The notes beneath the pieces were generated by a model, which was not told where the DNA came from, did no database searches, and worked only from the letters and a program-made list of their open reading frames with translations. The position numbers were made by a program, and so were the translations under genes. Below, one piece after another: positions 1 through 10,324 of a stretch of 64,000 nucleotides of DNA; the stretch's first letter is position 1; every line of letters starts with the position of its first letter. The DNA lies in assembly GCA_029204225.1 (NCBI GenBank), contig CM055111.1, positions 30,409,464 to 30,473,463 of the forward strand, read 5' to 3'. Origin of the DNA: Diphasiastrum complanatum (taxonomy: Eukaryota > Streptophyta > Lycopodiopsida > Lycopodiales > Lycopodiaceae).

Positions 1-1134
1 AAATTGAGTGGGTTCGATTTGATTTGAAATATGTTATTGACTGTTTGAATGTTTTACTGCAAACGACATAAAAAGTTGTAATTTTGCTTCAAATTTCAAA
101 CTAAATGTTGCAGAATATTAACAGTTTTGAAAAAGAGAGTATTTTCAAAATTGAAGATTTGGATTGCACAATCGGATTTGACTCAGTTCAAGGTCTTTCA
201 AACTGTGATTTCGTGTTGTTATGGTTTATCGGCAGCAGTGTGTTAGTACATCTCATAATTAGAAGATTGAGGTAGAAGGAAAAAGAGTCGTGCATATATA
301 AAATATCATTGCTTCATCCTTAGTTCCCAGATTGACCATTGCAAGCTTTATTTTGCGCGTAACTCCACAATAATGAGCCAAATTCTTTAGTTGATGTGCT
401 CTGTCAGGGAAAGCTGTTTTATTCAATATTGTCCTCCATAGAACTGGTACCAGGATTATCTGTGATTACTTCTTTCAAATGTGGGATATTTTTATATGGC
501 TGGTACCGCGACCCGTACAGAAACTATGGTACAGACCTAACATACCTAACTTGTTTCTTATCAGGTTCCTTTGTGTTATATCATTGATCAGACCTTCGTT
601 ATCATAAAACTTTTGTCAGACTTGGCTATTATGGAACTTTCCACCGAAATTGTACATTCATTATCATGTTAGCATTGATATGTGTTACCCTTAATCGCAA
701 CATCTTCATGGTCAGTAAACTCATACCCTTCAAGATTTTTGTGGCTTGGCTACATCTTTCAAGTTAAACAAGAGGATTTGTTGCGAGCCACAATTGCATG
801 CCCCTGCCTTGGTAATACTTATTGCTAGAGTCTAGGTTTTTGAAACTTGTAGTATATCAAAGTTTTTTGAAAACGGCATTATACAAGAATTAAATTCATG
901 AAAATGTATTATATGTAGGTGCATTCGAAAAACCTTCAAAAAATGTTTATAGGAAATATCATATCGATATAGACTTCCGAAATTTTGTTTTTAACTATTG
1001 AAGACAATAGTTGATGGTTGTCATAATGCAGTTGCAAAGTGAAATAAGAATATGATTTTACAATCTTTATAATCTGCTTTGCACTAATAGTTAGGAGAAA
1101 AATTACATATATGACCAAACCCATCTACGAGTCC
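1..1134. other. AT-rich DNA without a recognisable gene
   Basis: I see no coding region here. The open frames are short (at most about 63 codons), have no recognised motif and are interrupted in all frames. No LTR ends, primer-binding site or RNA gene are apparent. It may be decayed repeat or intergenic DNA. Confidence 0.5.
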
Positions 1135-1187
1135 ATTCTCTCTCTCTCTCTCTCTCTCTCGCCTCTCTCTCTCTCTCTCTCTCTCTC
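1135..1187. repeat. (CT)n microsatellite, interrupted
   Basis: Two pure CT runs are split by a GC interruption near 1161. The Arg/Glu-rich open frame on the minus strand here is a by-product of the dinucleotide run and not a gene. Confidence 0.9.
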
Positions 1188-1260
1188 GTGTGCATTTCTA
1201 TAGGCATGTCTATATTTTTTCTTGATGCCTGCATGATTTCTTGCATGTCTCTCTTTGTTC

Positions 1261-2110
1261 GACTTCTCTCCTCGAGTTAGTGAGGCGATATCAATCGCCT
1301 TTGCTTCATGCCCGCCCTCCATTGGCAGACCCACCAAACGCCTTCATTCATTTGCTCTCGTCGGCGTTCGTCCTCCTTGTCTACAGCATCGATCAATTTT
1401 CAATGGTAAACTTGCCCAAAAACCACTCAATCTGCATCGACAACAGGGTATACACCAATTAGTTTTCCAATCAGATTCTTTACTTTTCATATGTACCTTC
1501 GAAGAGATTATTTGCTCTTCTTCTGCACATTATTGAGTCGTTCCAAGAATTTTGGATGAATAATCAATTCTCTAACTAGTTCAGTAAATGCATCTTTCAG
1601 TAGTAACCAGGTGGCGACATGTCCTGGATCAACTTGGCTGCACCATATGCGTGCTTGCTTTCTCAACAAACCAGGAAAATCCGTAGCTTGTCAGCATCAG
1701 CACCTTCGTTATTCGAGTTGGCAATCGACTTGAACTGTGAAACATAATTGTCAGCATCATCTGAAGATGTTCCGTTTAAAGTAATCATATTTGATCTTCG
1801 AGATTGAAGTAAAACATGGACCAATGCCTTCCATATTCGGTTCTGGTTCTAGATTAGGATCAAGACTAGGCTCAGAATTTATGACTTCAAAACTTGGTTC
1901 AATTGCAACAGAAGCTTCAGGAAGCGGATTTCCAGGTAAGTTTCTAGACTAAAATTCAAAAAAAGATGATTCACCTCTTTGCAAAGATTCTTGAAGTCTT
2001 TTAAAAAATTCTTCTCGAAGTTTCCGATATCTTTCTAGTTGAGCAGCTCTATCTAACATGCGATGGGGATGGAGATGGAGTTGTTAGTTTGCATCAACTT
2101 TATTTGGCTA
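1261..2110 (-). pseudogene. Gypsy gag 5' remnant (element G3')
   Basis: This stretch aligns at nucleotide level with 41400-41990, the 5' part of gag in gypsy element G3. An example is the shared block around 1384-1470 and 41463-41545 (a GATCAAT...GGTAAAC...AAAAACCA series). The relative order of PBS, gag and LTR matches G3, so it reads on the minus strand. There is no continuous frame and the protein is decayed. It is the gag start of an old gypsy copy whose LTR follows at 2139. The family assignment rests on the PBS and on the CCHC-containing gag of the sister copy. Confidence 0.55.
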
Positions 2111-2126
2111 TCCCTAGCAACGGTGC
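2111..2126 (-). other. Primer-binding site of G3' (tRNA-Asp-like)
   Basis: The minus strand reads TGGCACCGTTGCTAGG, a degenerate form of the TGGCGCCGTTGCCGGG primer site typical of plant Athila/Tat-type gypsy elements. It lies 12 bp inside the LTR edge at 2139, as in G3 (41981-41996). Confidence 0.6.
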
Positions 2127-2138
2127 CAAAAATTGGCA

Positions 2139-2685
2139 TATGTCGTGATATACCAACACAGATTGCTATATTTATGTAGTATTGAGATCATTCCCCAAGA
2201 AAATAGCACTTAAAAACTATTTAGTTGGTACTATATTGACTTATTTCGAATGGAATGGAGTCGAGTGTTAAGTTGGTTGTCAACAAACTTTTATAAGTAA
2301 CAAGTATTACTTATATTGTGGTGTGTGTTGATAAATGAATTCCAAACAACAATCTTCCTCTATTAAACCTAATAAAAACAAATAAAACGCTATCAGAGTA
2401 GTTCGAATGAATTACACTTTGACTGATTAAGTTGTCAGCAAGGAGCTATGTTATGTTCAATGCAGATGCATACGAATAGACAAAAAATTAATCTAGTCTT
2501 GAACTAATGTGTTCTAGACAGATGTCCTCAACAACTAAAGTCCAGTCGTGGTTAAAGAACTCAAATAGTTTGCGAATATGTTAGAAACAATTATCTTCGT
2601 TACTAACACGAAAACAGATCAATAACTCAGTTCCTCAGGCAGGGACTAGCACTTCACAAACATACATACTTCTCTATCAACAAAG
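2139..2685 (-). repeat. G3' LTR, truncated by G1a insertion
   Basis: It starts TGTCGTGATATACCAACA and aligns with the G3 LTR at 42009 onward, including the shared CAGGGACT block near 2640 and the block that mentions 'cctcaacaactaaag' near 2526. It is the 5' LTR of a minus-strand gypsy. Similarity stops at 2685, where the G1a LTR begins, so only about 550 bp of an LTR of roughly 1.2 kb remain here. Confidence 0.65.
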
Positions 2686-3236
2686 TGTAAATAAATAAAA
2701 TACTCCAATAAAATGTGTTGCGAGGGCATGGCATCTTGCGTGTATAAGCCCATGGCCCGATGAGCACGCAATTAAAGTTGTAAATAAAATAAACTTGACT
2801 TGGGCCTTGGAATTAAAATAAAACTAGAGGCCCAATGTCATTTTTAAACTTAGAGATTACTTTTTAGAGTTGGGTTCAAATTGGGACTCACATGAATCTT
2901 GTGATTTCTAATGTACCTTTTGTGGACCCTTGGATCAACTTGGGTCAAAGATGAATGGATAGGATCATTGCGAATATTAGCCAATAAGATTGAGGGGCAA
3001 GGGCCTTCCCCATTTTATTAAAAGACACCATTTGTACACTATTTTCATGCTTAATGAGAAGGAGAAAACTCTACCAATTTTGGAAGAGAAGCATCCTCAT
3101 TTGCAAATGCTTGCTATTGCTCTTGTTGTTTCCATTTGCTTTCAAGTTCATGCTTGTTGGTTTCAATAGTTAAAGTTTCTCCTTTAGCAAGTACAATGTG
3201 CATTTGAGTTAACCTCCACCCTCACTCACTCACTCA

Positions 3237-3333
<97 letters not shown>

Positions 3334-3559
3334 CTTCTCAATCTCTTCTTCTCCATTCCTTCTCTTCAACCAAAACCATGATGAATGTTAGTGTAAAGGA
3401 GTAGAGTTAAAGAGGAGTAGTATAGTGGTGAGTAAAGCTAAGGGAGAAAGTAGGAAACTTACTAAAAGTAGTATCTATGCTTAGTTAGGTACCTATCCAG
3501 TGATCTAACCCTTGTTGACAGGCGGGAGAGCTATACTATGAGAGATCTTCGACCCCAAA
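2686..3559 (+). repeat. G1 LTR copy 1 (5' LTR of G1a)
   Basis: It starts TGTAAATAAATAAAA and ends near CGACCCCAAA, where the other copies end in ACA. It contains a CCAAT box, a mutated TATA-like TATTAAAAG near 3017, (ACTC)4 at 3224-3239 and a (CT)n tract at 3243-3330. It is followed after one base by the PBS. Length is 874 bp. The difference from the sister LTRs (786-859 bp) is mainly CT-tract length. Confidence 0.85.
3224..3330. repeat. (ACTC)4 and (CT)n microsatellite inside G1 LTR 1
   Basis: ACTC repeats run into an almost pure CT run of about 88 bp, downstream of the presumed transcription start. The same position in LTR 3 (7930-8009) is similarly expanded. LTRs 2 and 4 have only short CT runs. 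Confidence 0.95.
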
Positions 3560-3560
3560 G

Positions 3561-3577
3561 TGGCGCCGTTGCCGTGG
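3561..3577 (+). other. Primer-binding site of G1a (tRNA-Asp-like)
   Basis: TGGCGCCGTTGCCGTGG lies one base after the LTR. It matches the plant gypsy primer site TGGCGCCGTTGCCGGGG at 16 of 17 positions. Confidence 0.85.
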
Positions 3578-4117
3578 ATAGGTTTTCATTAACTAGTTTA
3601 GCTACATTTTAGTTGTTTTCTTGCTTTTTAGAGTAGTTTAAGTAGATTTGTGGGAGTTAGAGTTAGTTTTCTGTATTTTTTTGTGTTTGGACTGTTCACA
3701 GCTAGCAAGGTGTAAGAGGGTAGAGGAGGCCCTGAACAACCTCTAAGGGCTTGAAACCCAAACCAACCATCCAAAAAACTCAAAAAACACACCAATCTGC
3801 ATTTTGGAGAGAAAGAGAGCCAAAAAACTCATCAGATTTTTATATCTCCATAATCAATGGAAATTAACCCTTGCATGACTGGTAGCAGCTCTAGGGTACT
3901 GTCCCAGACTTGCATAGAAGCCTACGAGAGTTAGTTCCAAGCAGATTGTAAAAATCAGAGAAAAATCATAAAAAATTCAAAAAACCCTTGAAAAAATTCA
4001 AAAAAATTCAAATCTTCATAAGAACTCTCGCAGAGCCCTCTGAAGTTCCATCATAGTGAGACCAGGACACAGAGAAGCTTGCGAGAGTCAGTTTGAGATC
4101 TAAGTGCCTGTGCGAGA
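3578..4117 (+). other. G1a untranslated leader
   Basis: No long open frame. From about 3740 it is homologous to the G1b leader (9441-9820). It includes blocks such as 'cctctaagggcttgaaa' and several copies of a TGCGAGAGTT-type motif in both orientations. Near 4117 it jumps directly into gag zinc-knuckle sequence, which shows that the rest of the leader and N-terminal gag were deleted. Confidence 0.7.
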
Positions 4118-5550
4118 GCTCCCAGTGCAATGCAACATCGCACGATACGACATTTTGCCCGTTTAACCCCAGGATTGTTCAACAGAAGAGAAGTCCTTAT
4201 CAAACTTCTTATCCTTATCATCAAGGGGCACCTAACGTGACACCAAGGTACGACGCACCCAATCAACCACAACGTATGGCCATACCTGCTCCACCAGGGC
4301 CAACCAACCAACAAGTGGCCCATGTAAACCTGACAGTAACGGAACAAGAAATGCAAATGCCACCTGAGCAGCAGCAGTGGTACGGACCAGATGAACCATT
4401 TATGGATCCTGCCATAAATGAATATGTTTCGGCCTATGCAGCTCAAACTCAATGTCAAGGTGGAAGAAATTACGGCTGCTACGGATGTGGCGAAGGACAC
4501 AGGATTGCAGAATGTCCCTACAAGGGACAATATACAACCTCCTGTCGAGATTGTGGTTATGGACACTATTTCAAGAATTGTCCATTTAAATCTGGAACCA
4601 GTGCACCTCTTAACCTCATTGTCATACATCAACCAACAGTTCTAGCAGGGATGCCATCGAAAGGTCGACAAGACCACGCTCCTATGTTAGCTGTTACACG
4701 AGCACAAAAGAGGAAGGAAGTGGCTCCCTCACCACCACCATCGGTCACTGACGACCAACCCTCAACTTCAGCGCCATATCCAAATGTGAGGAAAGAGAAA
4801 AGACAGTACCAAAAAATAAGACACTGCGTACAAAAGGCACAAGAAGAGGAAAAAGAGCAAGAACGAGACAATCCCACGGAACCTCCAGTCGGCCTCGAAC
4901 GGGAATCGCAAGCGGGCTCACCACTGCACACTGATCAGAATGATCGGTTGCACCAACATGAACCACCTTTTCACATGGTGGAGTCCGAGGAACCACGCAC
5001 TGAAAGACTCACACTTTTGCTGTCAAGCCATGTTAGTTTACCACTCGGAGAACTACTGCGGATTGCACCACAAGCGAAAAGCCTTCTAGCTGAATGGGCC
5101 AAAGTGGATGAGGAGCCAGTAGTGCCTGAGCCCATATATTGTGCGGGCTATGATGAAACAAGTAACGTCCTCCACATCGGAACAACATGGGAAAGTGAGG
5201 AACACAACATCACTTTGCCAATCAAACACAAGAGATACGAGGATGAGGCGACAATGGTAGATGAAGGATTGGGTGTCAATCTGATCTCCACTACTTTATA
5301 TGAAAAGTGGGATTTACAAGGATTGAAGCCAGCCAGATTTGCCATCAAGCTAGCAGATCAATCCTGTGTGAAACCAAAAGGTGTAGTTGCCGATATTCCC
5401 GTCAAGATAGCAGGCATGCAGTTTGTGATTACTTTTGTGGTCATGGATATACCTGAATCTCCATCTGCATACCATGTTTTACTGGGAAGACCATGGTTGA
5501 GGATGGCGCAAGTAGTACACAACTGGGGTACAGGGAAGCTCACCTTCTAG
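4093..5550 (+). pseudogene. G1a fused leader/gag C-terminus/protease frame (485 codons)
   Basis: This open frame is produced by a deletion. Its first eight or so codons are leader sequence. It then continues as the C-terminal nucleocapsid part of a gypsy Gag and into the protease. Two CCHC zinc knuckles of spacing CX2CX4HX4C are visible around residues 133-163 (CYGCGEGHRIAEC, CRDCGYGHYFKNC). A proline/glutamine-rich linker precedes them and a charged linker follows. The C-terminal 120 residues look like a retropepsin-type domain ending in a LLGRPWLR block. The expected D-G-G/S-G active site reads VDEGLGVN, so the catalytic motif is altered (G1b retains VDGGSGVN). The ATG at 4093 is in the leader, so the frame is unlikely to be a normal start. 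No matrix/capsid part is present. Confidence 0.7.
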
Positions 5551-5741
5551 AACAGAGAACAGGTTGTAAAGGTAGATTCAACCACATGGGCGGTGGAACC
5601 TATTGCACCCAAAGCTGATGACGGATCATCCACGACAGATCATATGATTGATCGCCCAAGGCCAGCCAAGGGAGGTCACTATCATTCAGAGATGGATGTC
5701 GTAATATGGACATACAAATTAGCAACTATTGACTGCCAGAC

Positions 5742-6479
5742 ATGTCAATGCATGTACCAGATTCAGAACACTTATCCAATTTGGAGAAGGTGCTACAAAA
5801 ATGTCGCGAATACCAGATCTCCTTGCATCCAGAAAAATGTCAATTCTGGGTGACACATGGCTTGATACTCGGCCATATAGTGTCAAGACATGGGATCGCC
5901 ATAGATCTATCAAAGATCAGGATCATTATTGATCTACCACCATCGGGGACAATCTGCGAGGTCTACATTTTCATGGGTCATGCTAACTATTATAGGATCT
6001 TCATTCTTGATTTTGCGGAGTTAGCCAGACCAATTTACAAGCTCACAACGGATCCACATTGGAATGAGAAAGCTCTAAAGGCTTTTCAGAAGATTAAGGA
6101 TGCATTGGTCTCAACACCAATCCTACGACCACCCAATTGGTCCATTGACTTTCATGTGCATACGGACACATTGAAGTATGTAGTTGGAGCTGTCTTAACC
6201 AAGCCAGGTGAACACAAAAAGCATTTTCCAATCCGATTTGCAAGTCAACAGCTCAGTGATACCAAAATGAATCATTCATATCAGGAATGGCTGACAGGAG
6301 TCCACAAGTCCTTCCACACGCCAAAGGACTCGAAGAAACTGGACCGTCTCAACTTTATGGAAGACGTTACGGGCTATCTGATCCACCAGAGCGGTCCAAG
6401 AGAACGCTATACTAAACCGGCAGACTGCCGAGGGACCGACACTACTTCAGGCCGTGGGTCCTATTGGGGGTATTCCTAA
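5742..6479 (+). pseudogene. G1a RT-thumb / RNase H fragment fused to element 3' end
   Basis: The translation shows the RT thumb/connection of a gypsy Pol (LEKVLQKCREYQISLHPEKCQFW, then LGHIVSRHGI) and the start of the tethered RNase H domain (FHVHTDTLKYVVGAVL, FASQQLSDTKMN). The palm with YxDD, most of RNase H and the whole integrase are absent. After about 6290 the frame reads into non-coding sequence next to the 3' LTR. Between 5550 and 5742 lies a short stretch with stops, where protease is joined to RT thumb. The fragment is non-functional but diagnostic for Ty3/gypsy. Confidence 0.75.
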
Positions 6480-6484
6480 CAAAG

Positions 6485-7270
6485 TGTAAATAAATAAAAT
6501 CCTCCAATACCATGTGTTGTGAGGGCATGACATCCTGCGTGTATAAGCCCATGGCCCAATGAGCACACAATTAAAGTTGTAAATAAAATAAACTTGACTT
6601 GGGCCTTGGAATTAAAATAAAACTAGAGGCCCAATGTCATTTTTAAACTTAGAGATTACTTTTTAGAGTTGGGACTCACATGAATCTTGTGATTTTTAAT
6701 GTACTTTTTGAGGACCCTTGGATCAAGTTGGGTCCAAGATGAATGGATAGGATCATTGTGAATATTAGCCAATAAGATTGAGGGGCAAGGGCCTTTCCCA
6801 TTCTATAAAAAGGCACCATTTGTACACTATTTTCATGCTTAATGAGAAGGAAAAAACTCTACCAATTTTGGAAGAGAAGCATCCTCATTTGCAATTCAAT
6901 GCTTGCTATTGCTCTTGTTGTTTCCATTTGCTTTCAAGTTCATGCTTGTTGGTTTCAATAGTTAAAGTTTCTCCTTTAACAAGTACAATGTGCATTTGAG
7001 CTAACCTCCACCCTCACTCTCTATCTCTCTCTCTTTCTCTTCCCTTCTCAATCTCTTCTTCTCCATTCCTTCTCTTCAACCAAAACCATGATGAATGCTA
7101 GTGTAGAGGAGTAGAGTTAAAGAGGAGTAGTATAGTGGTGAGTAGAAGCTAAGGGCAAAAGTAGAAAACTAACTAAAAGTAGCATCTATGCTTAGTTAGG
7201 TACCTATCCAGTGCTCTAACCCTTGTTGACAGGCGGGAGGGCTATACTACGAGAGATCTTCGACCCCACA
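6485..7270 (+). repeat. G1 LTR copy 2 (3' LTR of G1a)
   Basis: TGTAAATAAA...CGACCCCACA, TG...CA ends, 786 bp. It has a CCAAT box at 6769-6773 and TATAAAAA at 6804-6811. A second PBS-like sequence follows at 7272, which a normal 3' LTR would not have. This copy therefore also acts as the 5' LTR of the next unit in the array. Confidence 0.85.
6769..6811 (+). promoter_or_regulatory. LTR promoter: CCAAT and TATA boxes (G1 LTR 2)
   Basis: CCAAT at 6769 is followed about 30 bp later by TATAAAAAGGC. The equivalents in LTR 3 (TATAAAAA at 7717) and LTR 4 (TATAAAAAG at 8692) are intact. LTR 1 has TATTAAAAG instead. The start site would lie around 30 bp downstream by analogy with other LTR promoters; that is inferred. 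Confidence 0.55.
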
Positions 7271-7386
7271 GTGGCGCCGTTGCCGAGGATAGTGATCCAA
7301 GAGAACGTTATACTAAACCGGTAGAGTGCCGAGGGACCGACACTACTTCAGGCCGTGGGTCCTGTTAGGAGGTATTCCCAACAAAG
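7271..7386 (+). other. Minimal G1 interior, spacer 1
   Basis: The PBS TGGCGCCGTTGCCGAGG at 7272 is joined directly to the 3' terminal interior (starts 'tgatccaagagaacg', ends AACAAAG). It carries no coding capacity. The equivalent 3' sequence before LTR 2 lies at about 6390-6484. Confidence 0.8.
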
Positions 7387-7926
7387 TGTAAATAAATAAA
7401 ATACTCCAATAAAATGTGTTGCGAGGGCATGACATCCTGTGTGTATAAGCCCATGGCCCAATGAGCACACAATTAAAGTTGTAAATAAAATAAACTTGAC
7501 TTGGGCCTTGGATTTAAAATAAAACTAGAGGCCCAATGTCATTTTTAAACTTAGAGATTACTTTTTAGAGTTGGGTTCAAATTGGGACTCGCATGAATCT
7601 TGTGATTTCTAATGTACCTTTTGTGGATCCTTGGATCAACTTGGGTCAAAGATGAATGGATAGGATCATTTTGAATATTAGCCAATAAGATTGAGGGGCA
7701 AGGGCCTTCCCCATTCTATAAAAAGGCACCATTTGTACACTATTTTCATGCTTAATGAGAAGGAGAAAACTCTACCAATTTTGGAAGAGAAGCATCCTCA
7801 TTTGCAATTCAATGCTTGCTATTGCTCTTGTTGTTTCCATTTGCTTTCAAGTTCATGCTTGTTGGTTTCAATAGTTAAAGTTTCTCCTTTAACAAGTACA
7901 ATGTGCATTTGAGTTAACCTCCACTC

Positions 7927-8013
<87 letters not shown>

Positions 8014-8245
8014 CTTCCCTTCTCAATCTCTTCTTCTCCATTCCTTCTCTTCAACCAAAACCATGATGAATGTTAGTGTAGAGGAGTAGAGTTAAAGAGG
8101 AGTAGTATAGTGGTGAGTAGAAGCTAAGGGCAAAAGTAGAAAACTAACTAAAAGTAGCATCTATGCTTAGTTAGGTACCTATCTAGTGCTCTAACCCTTG
8201 TTGACAGGCGGGAGGGCTATACTACGAGAGATCTTCGACCCTACA
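7387..8245 (+). repeat. G1 LTR copy 3
   Basis: 859 bp, TGTAAATAAA...GACCCTACA, with a CT tract of about 80 bp at 7930-8009 and an intact TATAAAAA at 7717. The PBS that follows at 8247 is mutated (TGGTGCCGTTGCCGAGG). Confidence 0.85.
7930..8009. repeat. (CT)n microsatellite inside G1 LTR 3
   Basis: Essentially pure CT dinucleotide run at the same LTR position as 3243-3330. Confidence 0.95.
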
Positions 8246-8361
8246 GTGGTGCCGTTGCCGAGGATAGTGATCCAAGAGAACGTTATACTAAAACGGTAGA
8301 GTGCCAAGGGACCGACACTACTTCAAGCCGTGGGTCCTGTTAGGAGATATTCCCAACAAAG
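8246..8361 (+). other. Minimal G1 interior, spacer 2
   Basis: Same organisation as 7271-7386: a mutated PBS joined to the 3' end of the interior. Spacer length is again 116 bp, so the deletion breakpoint is shared and predates amplification of the array. Confidence 0.8.
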
Positions 8362-9159
8362 TGTAAATAAATAAAATCCTCCAATAAAATGTGTTGCGAG
8401 GGCATGACATCCTGCGTGTATAAGCCCATGGCCCAATGGGCACACAATTAAAGTTGTAAATAAAATAAACTTGACTTGGGCCTTGGATTTAAAATAAAAC
8501 TAGAGGCCCAATGTCATTTTGAAACTTAGAGATTACTTTTTAGAGTTGGGTTCGAATTGGGACTCGCATGAATCTTGTGATTTCTAATGTACCTTTTGTG
8601 GATCCTTGGATCAACTTGGGTCAAAGATGAATGGATAGGATCATTGTGAATATTAGCCAATAAGATTGAGGGGCAAGGGCCTTCTCCATTTTATAAAAAG
8701 ACACCATTTGTACACTATTTTCATGCTTAATGAGAAGGAGAAAACTCTACCGATTTTGGAAGAGAAGCATCCTCATTTGCAATTCAATGCTTGCTATTGC
8801 TCTTGTTGTTTCCATTTGCTTTCAAGTTCATGCTTGTTGGTTTCAATAGTTAAAGTTTCTCCTTTAGCAAGTACAATGTGCATTTGAGCAAACCTCCACG
8901 CTCACTATCTCTCTCTCTCTCTCTTTCTCTTCCCTTCTCAATATCTTCTTCTCCATTCCTTCTCTTCAACCAAAACCATGATGAATGTTAATGTAGAGGA
9001 GTAGAGTTAAAGAGGAGTAGTATAGTGGTGAGTAGAGCTAAGGGAGAAAGTAGGAAACTAACTAAAAGTAGCATCTATGCTTAGTTAGGTACCTATCCAG
9101 TGATCTACCCCTTGTTGACAGGTGGGAGGGCTATACTACGAGAGATCTTCGACCCCACA
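8362..9159 (+). repeat. G1 LTR copy 4
   Basis: 798 bp, TGTAAATAAA...GACCCCACA. TATAAAAAG lies at 8692 and only a short CT run is present near 8910-8930. Confidence 0.85.
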
Positions 9160-9440
9160 ATGGCGCCATTGCCGAGGATAGTGATCCAAGAGAACGCTAT
9201 ACTAAACCGACAGAGTGCTGAGGGACCAGCACTACTTCAGGCCGTGTTCTGTTGGGGGTATTTCCAACAAAGTGTAAATAAATAAAATCCTCCAATAAAA
9301 TGTGTTGCAAGGGCATGGCATCCTGCCTGTATAAGCCCATGGCCCAATGAGCACCCAATTAAAGTTGTAAATAAAATAAACTTGACTTGGGCCTTGGAAT
9401 TAAAATAAAACTAGAGGCCCAATGTCATTTTTAAACTTAG
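9160..9440 (+). repeat. Spacer 3 and truncated G1 LTR copy 5
   Basis: PBS-like TGGCGCCATTGCCGAGG at 9161, spacer to 9272, then an LTR start at 9273. The LTR matches the other copies to 9440 ('tttttaaacttag') and then switches to leader sequence of another G1 copy. The rest of the LTR, its PBS and about 180 bp of leader are missing at this breakpoint. Confidence 0.8.
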
Positions 9441-10324
9441 CCTCTAAGGGCTTGAAATCCAAACCAACCAATAAAAAAACAAAACAAACACACCAATCTA
9501 CATTTTGGGAGAAAACAGCCAAATTTTCTATCAGATTTTGTTTTCTCCAAAACCAGTGAGATTTAACCCTTGCACGACTGGCAGCAACTCTAGGGTATTG
9601 TCTCAAACCTGCATAGAAGCCTGCGAGAGTTAGTTCCAAGTAGATTGCAAAAATCAGAGAAAAAATCATAAAAATTCAAAAAATCCTTGTAAAAGTCCAA
9701 AAAAATTCAAATCTTTATAAGAACTCTTGCAGAGCCCTCTGAAGTTCCATCTTAGTGAGACTAGGACACAGAGAGCTTGCGAGAGTTAGTTCACTGTCTA
9801 AGTGCCTGTGCGAGAGTTTCCATGGGAAAAAAGACAGGAAAATACCAGAGAATTCTCGCAGACACTAAAATTTTCAGTTCTAGTAGAGAATTATGAAGTT
9901 CCATCTCAGTGAGACTAGGACACAGAAGAGTCTACGAGGTTAGTCTGATTCCAGTGAGCAAAAAAAATGGGCTTAAGTGCTAAAAAATCACTAAAAAGTG
10001 AAGATCCAGCAAATTCTTCCAGAGAAAACTCTCGCAGACCATTTCAATCGATCTAGAATGTCAATTTCCATTAGCGAAGAAGTCTGCGAGAGTTCATACT
10101 GATTATTGGTGAAGATAAAGCCAAACTAGTGGGTTTGAACCTCGTAAACAGTGAAATTTTCACTTCTTGTGAGAGTTAACTCTCGTAGAAATTTGTAGAG
10201 TTAGATCTAGGCCAACAGATTCAGCTCCTGTGATTCTTGCGAGAGTTACTTCCCAGTAATTTGAGAGATATCAAGGTTTTTGTCTACAAAACAGCTAAAG
10301 AACCCTCACACAACCAACCTTTGC
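9441..10324 (+). other. G1b untranslated leader with repeated TGCGAGAGTT-type motif
   Basis: Homologous to 3740-4117 at its start. It contains about ten copies of a motif close to TGCGAGAGTT or its complement: 9621, 9722c, 9776, 9808, 9851c, 10028c, 10083, 10168, 10177c and 10237 (c = complement). The pair at 10168-10190 forms a near-perfect hairpin (TGTGAGAGTT/AACTCTCGTA). The position between PBS and gag is where packaging and dimerisation signals lie in LTR elements. A role here is inference. Confidence 0.7.

Larger units (their letters stand above)
2686..7270 (+). mobile_element. Ty3/gypsy element G1a, internally deleted
   Basis: This is an LTR retrotransposon of Athila/Tat type. It has a 5' LTR (2686-3559), a PBS at 3561, a leader, a zinc-knuckle/protease frame, an RT thumb and RNase H fragment, and a 3' LTR (6485-7270). 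The interior is only about 2.9 kb because the N-terminal gag, the RT palm and the integrase are missing, so it is not autonomous. The left flank is CAAAG. No right-hand duplication can be checked because the 3' LTR continues into a tandem LTR array. The inserted-into sequence is the G3' LTR. Confidence 0.8.
6485..9440 (+). repeat. Tandem array of G1 LTRs with ~115-bp internal spacers
   Basis: LTRs 2, 3 and 4 and a partial LTR 5 follow head to tail. Each is separated by a spacer that starts with the tRNA-Asp-like PBS and ends with the last 95 bp of the G1 interior (ends ...CCAACAAAG). The spacers are 7271-7386, 8246-8361 and 9160-9272. The repeat period is 902-975 bp, varying with CT-tract length. 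The structure is explained by one interior deletion followed by unequal recombination between LTRs. Alternatively, mobile LTR-spacer-LTR units may have existed. Confidence 0.85.

Noticed and set aside
1125-1337. Arg/Glu-rich 70-codon frame on the minus strand
   Set aside because: Its composition is dictated by the CT microsatellite; no homologous frame or start context.
4051-4632. 193-codon minus-strand frame
   Set aside because: Antisense to the G1a nucleocapsid frame with its two CCHC boxes; no motif of its own.
6778-8887. A 73-codon frame conserved in G1 LTRs 2, 3 and 4 (6778-6999, 7691-7912, 8666-8887)
   Set aside because: It spans the TATA box, so its start would not be in the transcript. 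LTR 1 lacks four bases and shifts the frame. Similarity follows from LTR duplication.
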